Source of the DNA: Onthophagus taurus
Taxonomy: Eukaryota > Arthropoda > Insecta > Coleoptera > Scarabaeidae
NCBI RefSeq assembly: GCF_036711975.1
Contig: NC_091976.1
Location: 3,038,001 to 3,102,000 of the forward strand
Length of the DNA stretch: 64,000 nucleotides
Reading direction: 5' to 3'
Position numbers and translations under genes: made by a program. Shown piece after piece: positions 41,186-52,123 of the stretch (positions are counted from its first letter, which is position 1; each line of letters opens with the position of its first letter). The notes under the pieces are model-generated. The model did not search any database. It saw nothing but the letters and a program-made list of their open reading frames with translations, and was not told the DNA's origin.

Positions 41186-42208
41186 CTACATCCGAAGAGG
41201 CAAGGGCACGTTTAAACGATTGCAAGGACATGCCGACAAGTCACACAAATAGCAGTGCCGATTATAAAACTGCATAATACGTAGCAAAGGTGAATTCATG
41301 TGATCGATCGAGGCGGATGCGGGCAATCTGAACAGGCTATGAGCGCGCACATTATATAAAGGGGTAATATAACATACTTCGTAGACAAGGTTTGGGCAGT
41401 CTATCAATCCATTTACTAACTTAAACAGAAATGTTGAATCCGAGAAGTTACGGCGACTCCGTAAGGTCCTCAGACCAAAGATCGCACATCTCCGAGCATA
41501 ATCGCAATATGGCAAGAAAAACTTATGCGCTAAATACCGTACAAACCTTTGTTGCACCAACTCAATACGATCAACATAAGTTGCATACACGGGATTCCAA
41601 ATCATTGGCGCAAAATTAAGAATGCTGTGCACGTAAGCCGTATAAAGTTTTATAATACAAGATATATTGGTGAAAGCTCTACACGATCTAATAATAAAAC
41701 CCAAACGTTGCAGAGTCAAACAGCAGTTTAGAGTCCATCGCAATTCCGAGATCGTTAACGCAAGAACTAGACACGTAATTCACGGGATAACGTTTTCTTC
41801 CATAGGTAATCTTGCTGCAATTATTCAGATTAAGAAAGAAATAGTTTTCAGAGCAAAAATCATGTAATCGATTTAAGTCTTCCCATAGCAAATCACAATC
41901 AGACAAAGACCGAACATATGAAAAATTTTTGCAATCATCAGCATACAACAAAAAATTAGAGTAGCGAAAACATTTATTAATATCGTTAATATACGCTAAG
42001 AAAAGTATGGGTCCAAGATGACTTCTCTGCGGTTCTCCGGAAGTAACCAGTACGAAATCAGATATAAAGTTGTTAGAAGTCTGTTAGATATGTATGATCC
42101 AAGCCAACGTATCAGGCCGTATGAAAGGTCAAACGCTTGTAATTTTATTTGTGACGGGTGTTGGTTGATCTTTGCTGAGCTGTAGCATTTTTTGATATTC
42201 GCTGGCAA
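41186..42208 (-). pseudogene. Second LINE reverse transcriptase fragment
   Basis: Three minus-strand frames join: QIKLQAFDLSYGLIRWLGSY, then LVTSGEPQRSHLGPILFLAY (motif B, with GEP for the usual GVPQG) and LLYADDCKNF (motif C), and a C-terminal half TLQRLGFIIRSCRAFTNISC... PMIWNPVYATYVDRIELVQQ RFVRYLA. It is a different family from the LINE at 39.4 kb, closer to the type in which the protein ends with a short histidine/cysteine-rich tail. Frameshifts lie near 42050 and 41750, and the 5' end is truncated near 42208. Confidence 0.75.
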
Positions 42209-43018
42209 GTTCTGCTAGGTTATAAGCAGGTTTCTGGATTGTTTCTGATCTTATTTGACATGTTTTCCGTTTACATGAAGCTGTAATTATAGTAAGTCTG
42301 ATTGGGATAGAACACTCGCTATGTTTTATGATAACATATAATCTATTAACAATAAATTTATAAGTTAATTCGATATTAAAGGGTGAATGAAATTAAAACG
42401 CAAAAAACATTTCATTTTTTATTGTAATGGAATAACTAAAAATTAAATTGAATTAATTATATTTGATATTTATAAGTATAAATTACTTATACATGTTCCA
42501 CAACAAAATTCGCCCCTGGTAGCTACAACTACAGATCCGCCTGGGGCATCTATGATTACAATGATCTGACCAACCTTCCCATTAAGGATGTCATCGATTT
42601 ACTTGGTCTCTACTAATACTACTAGCCCCTGTAAGTTGAAGAGAATGATGTATTACTAGTGGCTACAATTCGGAAAGAATAAAGATCGTTAAAATATTAC
42701 TTACATTTTCCAAAATTAATATGCATAAATATGGCTGCGTTACAATTTAGGGAAACTGCTTGAAGAGCGTGTTTGTTCCCTAAAAACGTTTATTTGAAGG
42801 TTAACTATTTTTCGTTGTAAAAGAATATGATTCAACAAAATATCGCAAGGAAACACAAAAGTTAATGTTATTAACAAAAATAACAAAAATTAACAAAATA
42901 AGAAATTCAAAGAGTACGATCTGGCGTGAAGCGCTTAGATGACTGTTTTATACCTTACGATGATACAATTATACTTAATTTATAACCTTACGATGAATAT
43001 CGAATCTCAACTCTCTAC
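42209..43018. other. AT-rich spacer
   Basis: No gene, terminal repeat or known element recognised in about 800 bp. A slightly GC-richer patch at 42505-42640 has no coding reading that I can name. Confidence 0.4.
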
Positions 43019-43368
43019 ATGTACTACAACGTCGGGTCTTTTTGACCCAACTCACTTTTTAGTCATTTTTAACATTTTAGGAGGCATTAAAATCATTTTT
43101 TTTAAATAAATACTTTTATTAACCTGTTAGGCAATAAGAAAAGCAAATCTTTACAAAATAAATACTTTTGAAAAAAAAAAAAACACAAAAAAATCAATCC
43201 TTCTTTGACAAAAAAAATAGTTTCGACCTTAAATATATTTTAATTTTTATAAGTGTGTAAAGAAAAAAAGTAACTTTAGGAATGCAACGCATTATCACAA
43301 GAAACAAAATAATAAAACGAAATCCACATAGGTAAATCTAAAATCTCAAAAAGAAAGTAAACGTAAGT

Positions 43369-45041
43369 TTACTTACGTTTCCTGTTGTTGGTGCACTTGT
43401 AGCATCTTTTTCTTGTAGCTGGTAGGTACAGGCGTGGGGGGGCAGATTGGATAGGCTCTGAAAGTCCTAGAACTGCTCTTATTTCTGCTCGCAGACTTCT
43501 TGGTAACCGTGGGTTGTTCACTCTCAACTTCATGAAGGGCTCCGTCAATGAGAATGGCAGTGATTTTAGAAAGTCGGATCGGCTGACTCTTGTGACTGTG
43601 TTGTTATTGAGCCGATGCAGTACGAAAGCATTTATACCTGCAGCATCAAGTACTCCATAAAAAAGGCGCATTGGCCATCGTCTGGAACCCCTTTTCGTTG
43701 AATAGCTGTGACACAACTTGTCGAAAACGTCAACACCACCTTTCGACAAGTTGTAAAATTCCACAACATCAGGTTTTTGCGTTTTTGGGTTCACAGTTCC
43801 AGTATCGTGCATTGATGAAAGTAGAATTACGTTTTTATTTTTTTTCTGGTGGTACGAAACCAACATCTTATCAGGCTGATAGAGGAAGTGCGAAGTACCT
43901 AATGGCACTCCTCTGGTTGCAATGAAAGATGGAGGAATTTCTCACTTGTTTTTGCGCAATGTGCCAACCATTGTGATCTTACGTTCACTGAGCTTTTCAC
44001 AAAGCTCTATCGAAGAAAACCAGTTGTCGCATGTGACATTGCGATTCGTTCCAATAAGAGGTTCTGTTAGTCGAAGCACGTATTGCGTAGGTAATTGTAA
44101 ACACCACCGCAGAAGAAGAAGGTTCTAGCGTCACAAAGCTACACAATTTTCAGACCGTATTTGTCTGGTTTGGACGGTATGAACATTTTAAACGGGCACC
44201 TACCCCTGAAGCTGAGTAGTGTTTCGTCCACCGTCACATATTCAGACGGAGTGTAGTACGCAGAACAATTTTCATTGAACATGTTCCAAAACTGACGAAA
44301 TGCTGCAAATCTATCAGTTTTTTTTCTTTCTAATCGGGTCGCTTTACAATCAAATCTGAGGCAGCAAAATAGAAACACAAATCTGTTTTTTGACATGACT
44401 GTTCGAAAAATCGGTGGTCCATATACTCGTGAAAACATGTCTGAAATATTCAGATTGGAATTCCTCATAACACTACTGAAAAATAGAAGGCCGAACAATG
44501 CTTTCACTTCAATAGCATCTGTTTGTCCAGTGTAATGTTGTTCAGACTTGTATTGACCTTTTTTGCGGTCTATCTCTTCATTAGTAAATTGTACAATGAT
44601 GTCAATCATGGCTTGGTTGATGAACAAGGACAACAATGATACCTCATCTACAAGGTTCCGAGCTTCTCATTTGGCACCAGTCAAGTGGGTTATAATATTC
44701 TTTGAAGGTACTCTGATGTTTCTGGAAGGTAAAAGACTAGTTTTCGTCCAGATAGGTTCCCCATCTTTGCCCAGCACAAATTGTCTACTTTGTTCTTCAT
44801 GTTCTGATTCCAAGTCTGAATCAAGTTCTAAATCTTCAAAATGATCCACTGAATTAGCGTCGTCTTCAGGAAGAACTTCAAATTCATCTGGTACATTGTC
44901 ATCGTTTTGTAACACATCATTTTCATCTTCGCTGTCTGATAATTCATCAGAAAAGTATTCTTCGTCATCATCAAAATTGAGGCCATTCAGTCTTTCGAGT
45001 TCTCGTCGGATTTCTTCAGCTATAAAACTGTCGTTTTCCAT
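43369..45041 (-). pseudogene. piggyBac transposase F, multiply frameshifted and shortened
   Basis: From ATG 45041: an acidic N-terminus (NFDDDEEYFSDELSDSEDEN), core piece 2 (44139-44636) with YVTVDETLLSFRGRCPFKMF (first D), a frameshifted stretch near 43910-44140 with the second D block, and piece 3 (43369-43908) with LSKGGVDVFDKLCHSYSTK (third D). The product ends KRCYKCTNNRKRK at a stop, cutting the cysteine-rich domain after the first CxxC pair. The catalytic text is close to that of piggyBac A. Confidence 0.82.
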
Positions 45042-45043
45042 AA

Positions 45044-45140
45044 CTGAACAGAGGGTTGGGTTGGTATCGTACAAGGTGGGGTCATATTGACCCAGGCCAA
45101 GTTTTGTCTTATTATATTCGAATATTACAAGATCACTTAC
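45044..45140 (-). other. Predicted 5'UTR intron of piggyBac F
   Basis: Donor CACAG|GTAAGT (intron from 45140) and acceptor CTGTTCAG (ending 45044) define a 97 bp intron that finishes two bases before the ATG at 45041. The arrangement parallels the 59 bp intron before the ATG of piggyBac A. Confidence 0.6.
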
Positions 45141-45506
45141 CTGTGACAAGAGTTCCTGCCGTGTACGCATCTGCAGAAACACTAGGAGAACACTTGCTAC
45201 TCAAAGCCCCAAGCCCCACCCAACAACTGCCTCTGACGCATGTGCGTTTCAGGCAGTATCGGGTCATTTTGACCCGTACGTTGTAGACGGAGGGTTAATA
45301 AAACTTCAACAATATTACTTTTTTGTTATGTCCTATACCATTCACATTTTCTTTTGCATTGTCTACAACAATTTTTTTAGAACCATTTTCTTAATTATGT
45401 AATCCACTGTTTTAATATCATTAGCATTAAATAATTTTGTAATAATATTGTTTAATAATTGTGCCGGCATCGATTTATAACAAACATTCACATGCCGGGG
45501 CATATA

Positions 45507-47090
45507 CAGTGTGTCCCCGGATAGGTGAAACGACTCTTATAAAATGTAAATTTTTTTCGATATAAACTGTCACCTTTTGGGGTTCAGGCCTGCTTGATTA
45601 AAGACTAATTTTGAACATATTTTCAAATTTTAAAAAACAAGTGAGTGTTGATACTGAAGCTAAAACTTCTTGTGTGTCAGGTAAAGTACCTTTTCTGTTT
45701 ACAGTATGGTAAAATGTTACTAAGAAACTTTATTCAGAATGAAAAGTTATGGCCATATGCAAATTTTCATCAGCCTACTTTGATAAAACCTATTGTTTAT
45801 TATTTTCGTCAATAGTACCTTATTACGACTTTTTGTTTTGAGATTCAGATTATTAGGGAGAAATAAACAAACCGTTCTGAAAATGTTCACAAGAAATTAA
45901 GTGTGTGTTCGCCCACAAAGGAAAACAGTTGATCATAGTTAATCAGTTTCATCATAATTTTTTTTTCTTAGAGTGAATACTTCCTGCTGTAAGAAATCTT
46001 TTGATTAAACGCCAACAAGTACTTCTTTTAATTGCAGTATTTGGAAATTTTTCACAAAATAAAGCAATAATCGGTTTTTTCCCGGTTCCATAACACTGAA
46101 TCACGTAAACTTTTTCCTGTAATGTTAACATTCTGTTTAAAAAACACTTTAAGTTTACTAAGTTACAGTTTGAGAGATTAACAGTGACAGGAAAGCAATT
46201 TTGTTTTTCCATGGCAGTCTTTGTTAGAAATAAAATTGTTTGATATGGATTTTTTCAAAGTAGGCCGATCAATCCGAAAATTTGCATATGCCCATAGTTT
46301 TTCATTCTGAACAAAACTTCTTAGTATAGTTTCCGATATTTCTGGTGGTTTTTATAACTTAATTGCAGTCATATAACGAACAAAGATGGGGTTGTATACA
46401 GGTAGTTTACGAACCCCAAACTCTGGCGTGAGTTGTTCAGGTCCACATTAACGAAAATTTCAATAACATAATATTTTAAAACTTAAATATCATTACTTTG
46501 TGTGAAAATACAACAATTTATTTAAATCTATCTAAAAAGTACATTTGCTTAAATAATTTATGATTATTATTATAAAATTTATTATCTTTTCACACTAATT
46601 CTAAGATAATTATAAAAAATATGTTTTAATTTTTATATTATAAATTAATACTTGCTTTTTTTTGTAAAATCATTTAAGTATAAGTAAATTTATATTTTTT
46701 ACTACATTTCTGTTTTATTTTGTTGAATTTAAAATAAAATAAAAAAGAAGTACGTCCCTGGACCTAGTTCCCTAGGAGGACCTATCATAAATCATGTCCA
46801 GGTACTTTTTCCGGGTGATAATTACTGCCACTACTGTTTCTGAGGGTCATAAAAACCACCAGAAATATCGGAGACTATAACACTTTCACGTACTGTAAAC
46901 AGAAAAGGTAGTTTACCTGCCACAAAAAGAGTTTTTCTTTCACTGTCAAGGCTCACTTGTTTTTTAATAATTGATAATATGTTCAAAATTAGTCGTTAAT
47001 CAAGCAGGGCTAAACCCCAAAAGATGACAATTAATATCGAAAAAATTTTACCTTTTATAAGAGTCGTTTCACCTATCCGGGGACACACTG
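45507..47090 (-). mobile_element. Mariner-like foldback derivative with >200 bp inverted repeats
   Basis: Ends CAGTGTGTCCCCGGATAGG at 45507 and inverted ending 47090 are flanked by TA (45505-45506, 47091-47092). The inverted repeats extend at least 210 bp (to about 45720 and 46880) and end at TTTTCTGTTTACAGTA. Internally, 45725-45790 is inverted again at 46255-46325, and CCGATATTTCTGGTGGTTTT at about 46337 is inverted at 46848, so nested inversions are present. Only an N-terminal DNA-binding ORF remains; the catalytic domain is gone, so it could move only in trans. Confidence 0.8.
45952..46212 (-). pseudogene. DUF4817/HTH N-terminus of a mariner-like transposase
   Basis: 86 residues; the part from the internal methionine, MLTLQEKVYVIQCYGTGKKP and then FCEKFPNTAIKRSTCWRLIK with FLTAGSIHSKKKK, matches the DUF4817 helix-turn-helix that precedes DDE domains in DD41D-type elements ('...ERVFIVE.Y......F...FP.....S..TI.RL..KF..TGSV'). 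It stops at 45952 right after the HTH. A solo DNA-binding domain inside its own inverted repeats could in principle compete for ends. Confidence 0.6.
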
Positions 47091-47445
47091 TATGTACAGT
47101 TCTGTTCAGATATAATGCGAAAAAAGCCGCTCGTAGAGGCATAAAATTGTACTAGAAACGACCTACGTTCACGAGGCATTCAATCCAGGTTTTACCTGCT
47201 CTGTGGTGTTGTACAAGTTCCGAACAGGCTAGCGGGGTGATGTGATTTATGGCCAAGATGACTGAATCACAAAGAAAAATTAAGAAAATAAATAAGTATA
47301 AGCAATCCATTTACTTTACACAATTCCTGTAGTAAATGAAAATAATCACTAATAATTACTGTATTATTTTGGTAATACAGTGGAACGATAAGTCGAACCT
47401 CATAAGAAAAAGATTAAAATTATATATTGATAGTAAGTTATATAT

Positions 47446-49156
47446 GAGGAGCTTGTTTTCAAAGTGCAATATGTCCAAAAATTGTTTTTCGAGATAAACA
47501 GAAAAAACATGTTTCTCGATAATGGGTTGAGATATTCAACCAACTCTGTTTTCTTCAATAGCTATTGACTTAAGCACATTATAATACATAGTTTGGTAAA
47601 TATCTGATGACTACTTTCAACAAAAATAATTCTCGATACCTGTGAAATCTTGATTTTTCAGGAAATGGAAGATTGCGGAACCGGTTGCATTGGATCCTCT
47701 ACCGCAAAGATTCTCTGTCCAGTTATAAAATACTGGGTGAAGACTTTTTGGATCTACAATGCAAAATGCGTAGTATGACACTTGTAATGAGTAGAATGCT
47801 TCTTGTATTGGAAGTTTTGGGAGCACTTGAACTTGTTGGAGGTCAAAATAAAATGTTTGGACATTATCATTTTGCTGTTGATTCAGCAATAAGTGAAATT
47901 GTTTTGCACGCATCTTGTGCACTTTGTAATCACGGGTGGCAGTAGTTTTTGCTTCCAAAGAAGATGCTGTTCTCACTTGATACTTTAGCCTTTCACAATA
48001 GCTGCAGATATTGCTAGCTGGTGATCCAAACCCCAAATTGAACTCATTTGAAAACACTTTATGAAAATAGGCGTAATTTACTTGTAAAGATTCATCAACA
48101 CTAGAATTGTACATGGTACACATTTTAGAAATCGTTAAATCGCACGGTAAATACAGCATCGGGAATTTTTGTCGGTTTTAGTGTGACTCGCGTGCTTTAA
48201 ATTTCCCTATAAAGAAACAACACTTTCCTTTTTATGTAGTAGTTTGTCTTTCCATTGATTTCCACCTCGATTTTCACATAACTCCTCGCCATTGTTAATA
48301 CATTTTGCTACCCATAAAACTCGCCGGTGTGAAAGTTCCAAAAGTGTTTCGAAAAATTTCTTGCACCCTTGATAACTTTTGGTTTTCGTTGCAATCTTAT
48401 ATTCTATTTGAAACTGATGCGGTTTTCTAGTTGAGGCCGATACACGTTCACGATGTCTTTTAGGATGCTTTACTTTTATTACATGAGAAAGTCTCACATT
48501 TTGGTTCATTAAGTTATTGTCTTTATAAAACCACCGTTTAACACGAAGCATCGTTTCTTGTCCAACTTGTTTACATTCGAATTCCTTGTTATGCGGATGA
48601 TTACACTGCAACTTCCAGTTTTGCAACTGCATATCTCTGGCAGCATATCTACAAACAAATTCAATTAATTATAATATTAGCTAGTAATAAGCGTATAGCA
48701 ACTTACTTAGATTCCTTTACTTGTTTTCTAACCTCTTTCTGCTACCTACACTGTTTTCAGACACTGACACACCTCCCTCTTCTTCCATTTTTGTAAAACT
48801 TGAATACAAACTTTTTCTGTTAAATATTATAATGACACAATCTACGAAATCTTAGTGTTATCAAAAAGAAGCAATGAAATTAACTAAGTAAAACACGCTA
48901 ATACCCCTATTCTGTGAGCATACCGGCATTCCTGATTGGCTGAATGGACATGTTGCGGTTAGAAAATAAAAATAAGTAGGACTTGTTGCAGTTCGAAAAT
49001 TTAAGAGATATTTGTCGCTGTAAGTAGTAGGACTTATTGCGGTTTGTCATAAAAGTTTAATAACCAACTTTTAAAGATGGTTATAGACTACGTAAGGACA
49101 TCTATATCTCAAAATTACGAATTTTGGACACGTTGCGTTTTGAAAATAAGCTCCTC
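47446..49156 (-). mobile_element. Sola-like DNA transposon with 4 bp ATAT duplication
   Basis: Inverted ends GAGGAGCTTGTTTTCAAAGT (from 47446) and GAGGAGCTTATTTTCAAAAC (minus strand from 49156) are flanked by ATAT at 47442-47445 and 49157-49160. A 4 bp duplication and ends starting GAG/GRG fit the Sola superfamily. The internal protein matches an arthropod family seen as repetitive 'uncharacterised' genes. The gene lacks its C-terminal half, so this copy is non-autonomous. Confidence 0.65.
47617..48788 (-). pseudogene. Sola-like transposase N-terminal part, three exons or fragments
   Basis: A first exon can start at ATG 48788 (MEEEGGVSVSENSVGSRKRL, one stop), with donor AA|GTAAGT near 48708 and acceptor TTTGTAG near 48650. 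The next block (48207-48632) has RYAARDMQLQNWKLQCNHPH and HRRVLWVAKCINNGE. The last block (47617-48159) has YFHKVFSNEFNLGFGSPASN, ICSYCERLKYQ (CxxC) and FYFDLQQVQVLPKLPIQEAF, YNWTENLCGRGSNATGSAIF. The phrase 'FNLGFG.P..D.C..C' and 'GRG.N' are hallmarks of the family; the remaining ~200 residues with the last catalytic positions are missing. Confidence 0.6.
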
Positions 49157-49322
49157 ATATAAACTATATATATTGAAATATATCGCAAACCATTTTCATA
49201 TAATAAAATCAAAAATCAATATAATAAAATATAATACTCCTATATAAGAAAAAAATACAATATATTATTATACATATTGTGATGAACGTGTATTTTATAT
49301 CAAAACACAATTTTTAAATATA

Positions 49323-50336
49323 CAGGGTGATTCATTAGCTCTATGACAAACTTTGGCAGATGAAAGGTAATGCGATTCTAAGGAAAAAATGTTATATGAA
49401 TATGGGTCCGATTCATTTTGGTTAAAGAGTTACAAGCCTTTGAAAATTGTACACAGTTTAATAGGCAAATGAAAATGTAACATAAAAAATAAGATTAAAA
49501 ATTACAAAAATTGTTCGAAATGTCCGCCTTCAGCTTGAATGCACGCCTCACATCGACGAAGTAAAGATTCTATCACACGACGTATGATATTTGGATCATT
49601 CCGTATGCTATTAGCTGCATCTTGAATTCTGTCCAGTAGTTGCTGACGGGTAGTAATTTCTACATGGTACACAAGCTGCTTCATGTGTCCCCAGAAATAA
49701 TAATCCAGCGGATCTGGGGATCGTTGTGGCCAGACTACTGGACCTCCATTGCCAATCCATTTGTTTGGAAAATGTTCATGTAACCAAGCGATGACTTCTC
49801 TTTCTCGATGATGTGGTTCACCATCGTGCTGATACCACATATTTTGAACGATGTTAAGGGGTACGTCGTCGATAAAATCGAAAAGGTTATGTCCCAAGAA
49901 ATTTCTGTATATATTTGCATTTAAGCGTTCATTTATCACCCATACAGGTAGCAAAGAATTGTTAAAAATGTCACCCCAAACGTTTACACTAAACCGTTGC
50001 TGAAATCTTCCTGGTCTAATTGCATGTGGATTTTGCAAGGACCACACATGTTCGTTATGATAATTATTTATGCCGTCCCTAGTGAAACACGCTTCATCAG
50101 ACCACAGAACTTGGGAAATGAAGTTATTATTTTAAGCATATTGTTGAATAATCCAGTGGCAAAATGCTAAGCGTTGCTCAGTATCTCCAGGATGTAATGC
50201 TTGAACATTTTGGCGATGAAACGGATGTAACATTTCTCGATTCAATACACGCCATACAAAACTTTGAGATATTTGTATCATGTTCGCTATACGCCGAGTA
50301 CTAATTGAAGGGTCATAGAGCTAATGAATCAGCCTG
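49323..50336 (-). mobile_element. Short DD41D element with both termini
   Basis: Ends CAGGGTGATTCATTAGCTCT (49323) and the inverse of CAGGCTGATTCATTAGCTCT (ending 50336) flanked by TA at 49321-49322 and 50337-50338. At about 1 kb it is shorter than a full element because the transposase 5' part (N-terminal HTH) is deleted and the right terminus directly follows. Similar termini occur at 11481 and 22981, so this locus reveals the full terminal sequence of the group. Confidence 0.85.
49502..50300 (-). pseudogene. DD41D-type transposase, N-terminally deleted
   Basis: Read from the right end: STRRIANMIQISQSFVWRVL (second HTH), HRQNVQALHPGDTEQRLAFC, a stop near 50136, then FISQVLWSDEACFTRDGINN (first D), and the open 181-residue part PHAIRPGRFQQRFSVNVWGD..., MWYQHDGEPHHREREVIAWL (second D), WIGNGGPVVWPQRSPDPLDY (third D) and GHFEQFL. 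The usual SPDLNPLD is SPDPLD, a two-residue loss that shortens the catalytic interval from 41 to 39. Confidence 0.82.
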
Positions 50337-50606
50337 TATAAGAGAATTTTTCGGTAGCAGGTTCAAACAGAAATTCGTTAATTCAAAAATCCGACTTAAC
50401 ACTTTTTTATGTTTATTTACTATTTTTTTTTTTTTTTTTTGGTTCCATGACTTTTTATTTTTTGATATTAACGCCACCTCTTCATGCTATCATAAGTGAT
50501 ATTATTACAATATAAAATATAATAAATATTATAATAATCTAATTGGGGAGAATTTTATAAGGTCCATTATACCATCAAATGTTATCAGTATTTTGTATAA
50601 TACCCA

Positions 50607-51241
50607 TTATTCTGTATGCAACATTGCAATCTGGTGGACATCGAATTTGGCTACTCTTTCGCATACATCCTTGCCGTGAAACAATTCCCACACAAATGTA
50701 ATGTTGCGGCGCAAATTATCCACGTTGCGAATCGGAAAGTTGACATTTTTATTGAACTGTTTTTCCACCAAAGCCCATAGAGTTTCGATTGGGTTAAGAG
50801 CAGGTGACCGCGCTGGCCAGGGTATTCACCTAACCTCATTATGATCGTCAAACCAATCATCAACAATTGTTGAAGAATGCACAGGTGAATTGTCTTGAAC
50901 AATCGTGATGATCCCTTCTGGATATAAGGTTCTTACTGATGGTATCAAAACATCCTCCAGCACTCGTATGTATTCAATCGAATTAAATCCTTGATAATTG
51001 TGGACGTTGTAAATGGATTGGCGGTGACGTATTCAGCAATTCCCCTTCGTTGAGCATTATTAAGAATAAGCCTTCGACCTGATCTAGATGTTGTAAGGCC
51101 AACTTTCCCGTTTTCTTCAAATCTTACTGATAAGCCTACACGTTCGGCAATTTCCCGTTTATCTATTCCTTCTTGATGAAGTGCAATAATTGCTCGCCTC
51201 GTAGTCAAACATGACTCTCGTTGACCAGGAACACGAGCCAT
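50607..51241 (-). pseudogene. Tc1-like transposase with a large internal deletion
   Basis: The N-terminus (MARVPGQRESCLTTRRAIIA, HTH region to TTSTIIKDLIRLN) is open from 51241, then sequence jumps to YPEGIITIVQDNSPVHSSTI (second D) and WPARSPALNPIETLWALVEK (E). The segment carrying the first catalytic D is gone, and the reading is frameshifted near 50945 and 50830. The C-terminal stop is at 50607. Confidence 0.7.
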
Positions 51242-51856
51242 GTTGTGTTTAAGAAAACGGACAAATTTGAATGCACGTAATTTTGATATTGAGTAATTCT
51301 ATTTAAAATTTGAAGGAGAGTTTCAAAAAACTTTATTGATAAGTTTTATATTATATTAATTATATTACTGAGATTTTTATCTGACGTTTTATTTATAGAA
51401 ATACTCTAAAATCATTTATTAGAGGAACATATAAAAAATCGTGTATTTGTTGTTCTTAAAAATATCAAAAAAGATTTAAAATAAAAGAAAATTAACACAT
51501 TTAAAAAAGGGTGATCCATTCTTCGGCCCACTTCAAACTGGGACGGTTTTACCCGGGTTAAGGAAGAGGGTAACTTCCTTTAGTCTCAGAAATCGAATTG
51601 AATAGAAACAAAAGATGTCTCCGTCTTCTTCCAGTACCAGCGTCATGTCGGAGCTAACAGCGGACGATTCGCATTAAATCTGAACAAAGCTGTATGTACA
51701 TGTTATGACATGTACACAACAGTCGTAAGTTTTTACTAGATGTGTCGAGTGTTTAGTCATGTATTGTTTATTAATATAATCACAGTGTCATATTATTAAA
51801 ACCTAACGAAACAGCATTGTTTAAGTTTTATATTAGAACCAGGTTTTAGTTGAACT
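51242..51856. other. Spacer, no gene seen
   Basis: A short phrase GGGTGATCCATTCTTCGGCC near 51508 has the style of a mariner-type terminus but no partner was found. The rest is AT-rich and unassigned. Confidence 0.35.
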
Positions 51857-52123
51857 CTATTTCGTTCTAAAGTTCTGTAACGTACGTAATAATACAGATT
51901 TCTTTTGCGAACTTTTTCTAAAATACACAGTTGATCCTACAGTTATCTGTGGAGTTGTACGAGATTCATTTCGATTAGCAATTACCTCTTCTTTATTTGT
52001 TTCTTGCATATTGCTTACATCGTAAAGTAATTTTGTAAATTCTTTATGCTGCTTAATGTAATCTTCTACTAGCAATAGTACAAAACTTGCAAAACCATTG
52101 TGACGTTTAAAAAAAAAATGCAA
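51857..52123 (-). pseudogene. Retroelement integrase C-terminal fragment
   Basis: 88 residues with YIKQHKEFTKLLYDVSNMQE, TNKEEVIANRNESRTTPQIT and VGSTVYFRKSS. The pattern of a long helix followed by 'VGD.VY.R' corresponds to the linker and C-terminal SH3-like domain of Ty3/gypsy-type integrases. No catalytic core or LTR is attached. Confidence 0.45.

Larger units (their letters stand above)
43019..45294 (-). mobile_element. piggyBac element F, left end damaged
   Basis: Right end CCCTCCGTCTACAACGTACG (minus strand, from 45294) abuts TTAA at 45295-45298 and is followed by GGGTCAAAATGACCCGATAC, a small palindrome. The left side shows the matching TACAACGTCGGGTCTTTTTGACCC at 43023-43047 but lacks CCCTCC and TTAA, so its outermost bases are mutated or deleted. 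Another GGGTCATATTGACCC palindrome lies inside at about 45079. The gene within has several breaks. Confidence 0.75.
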
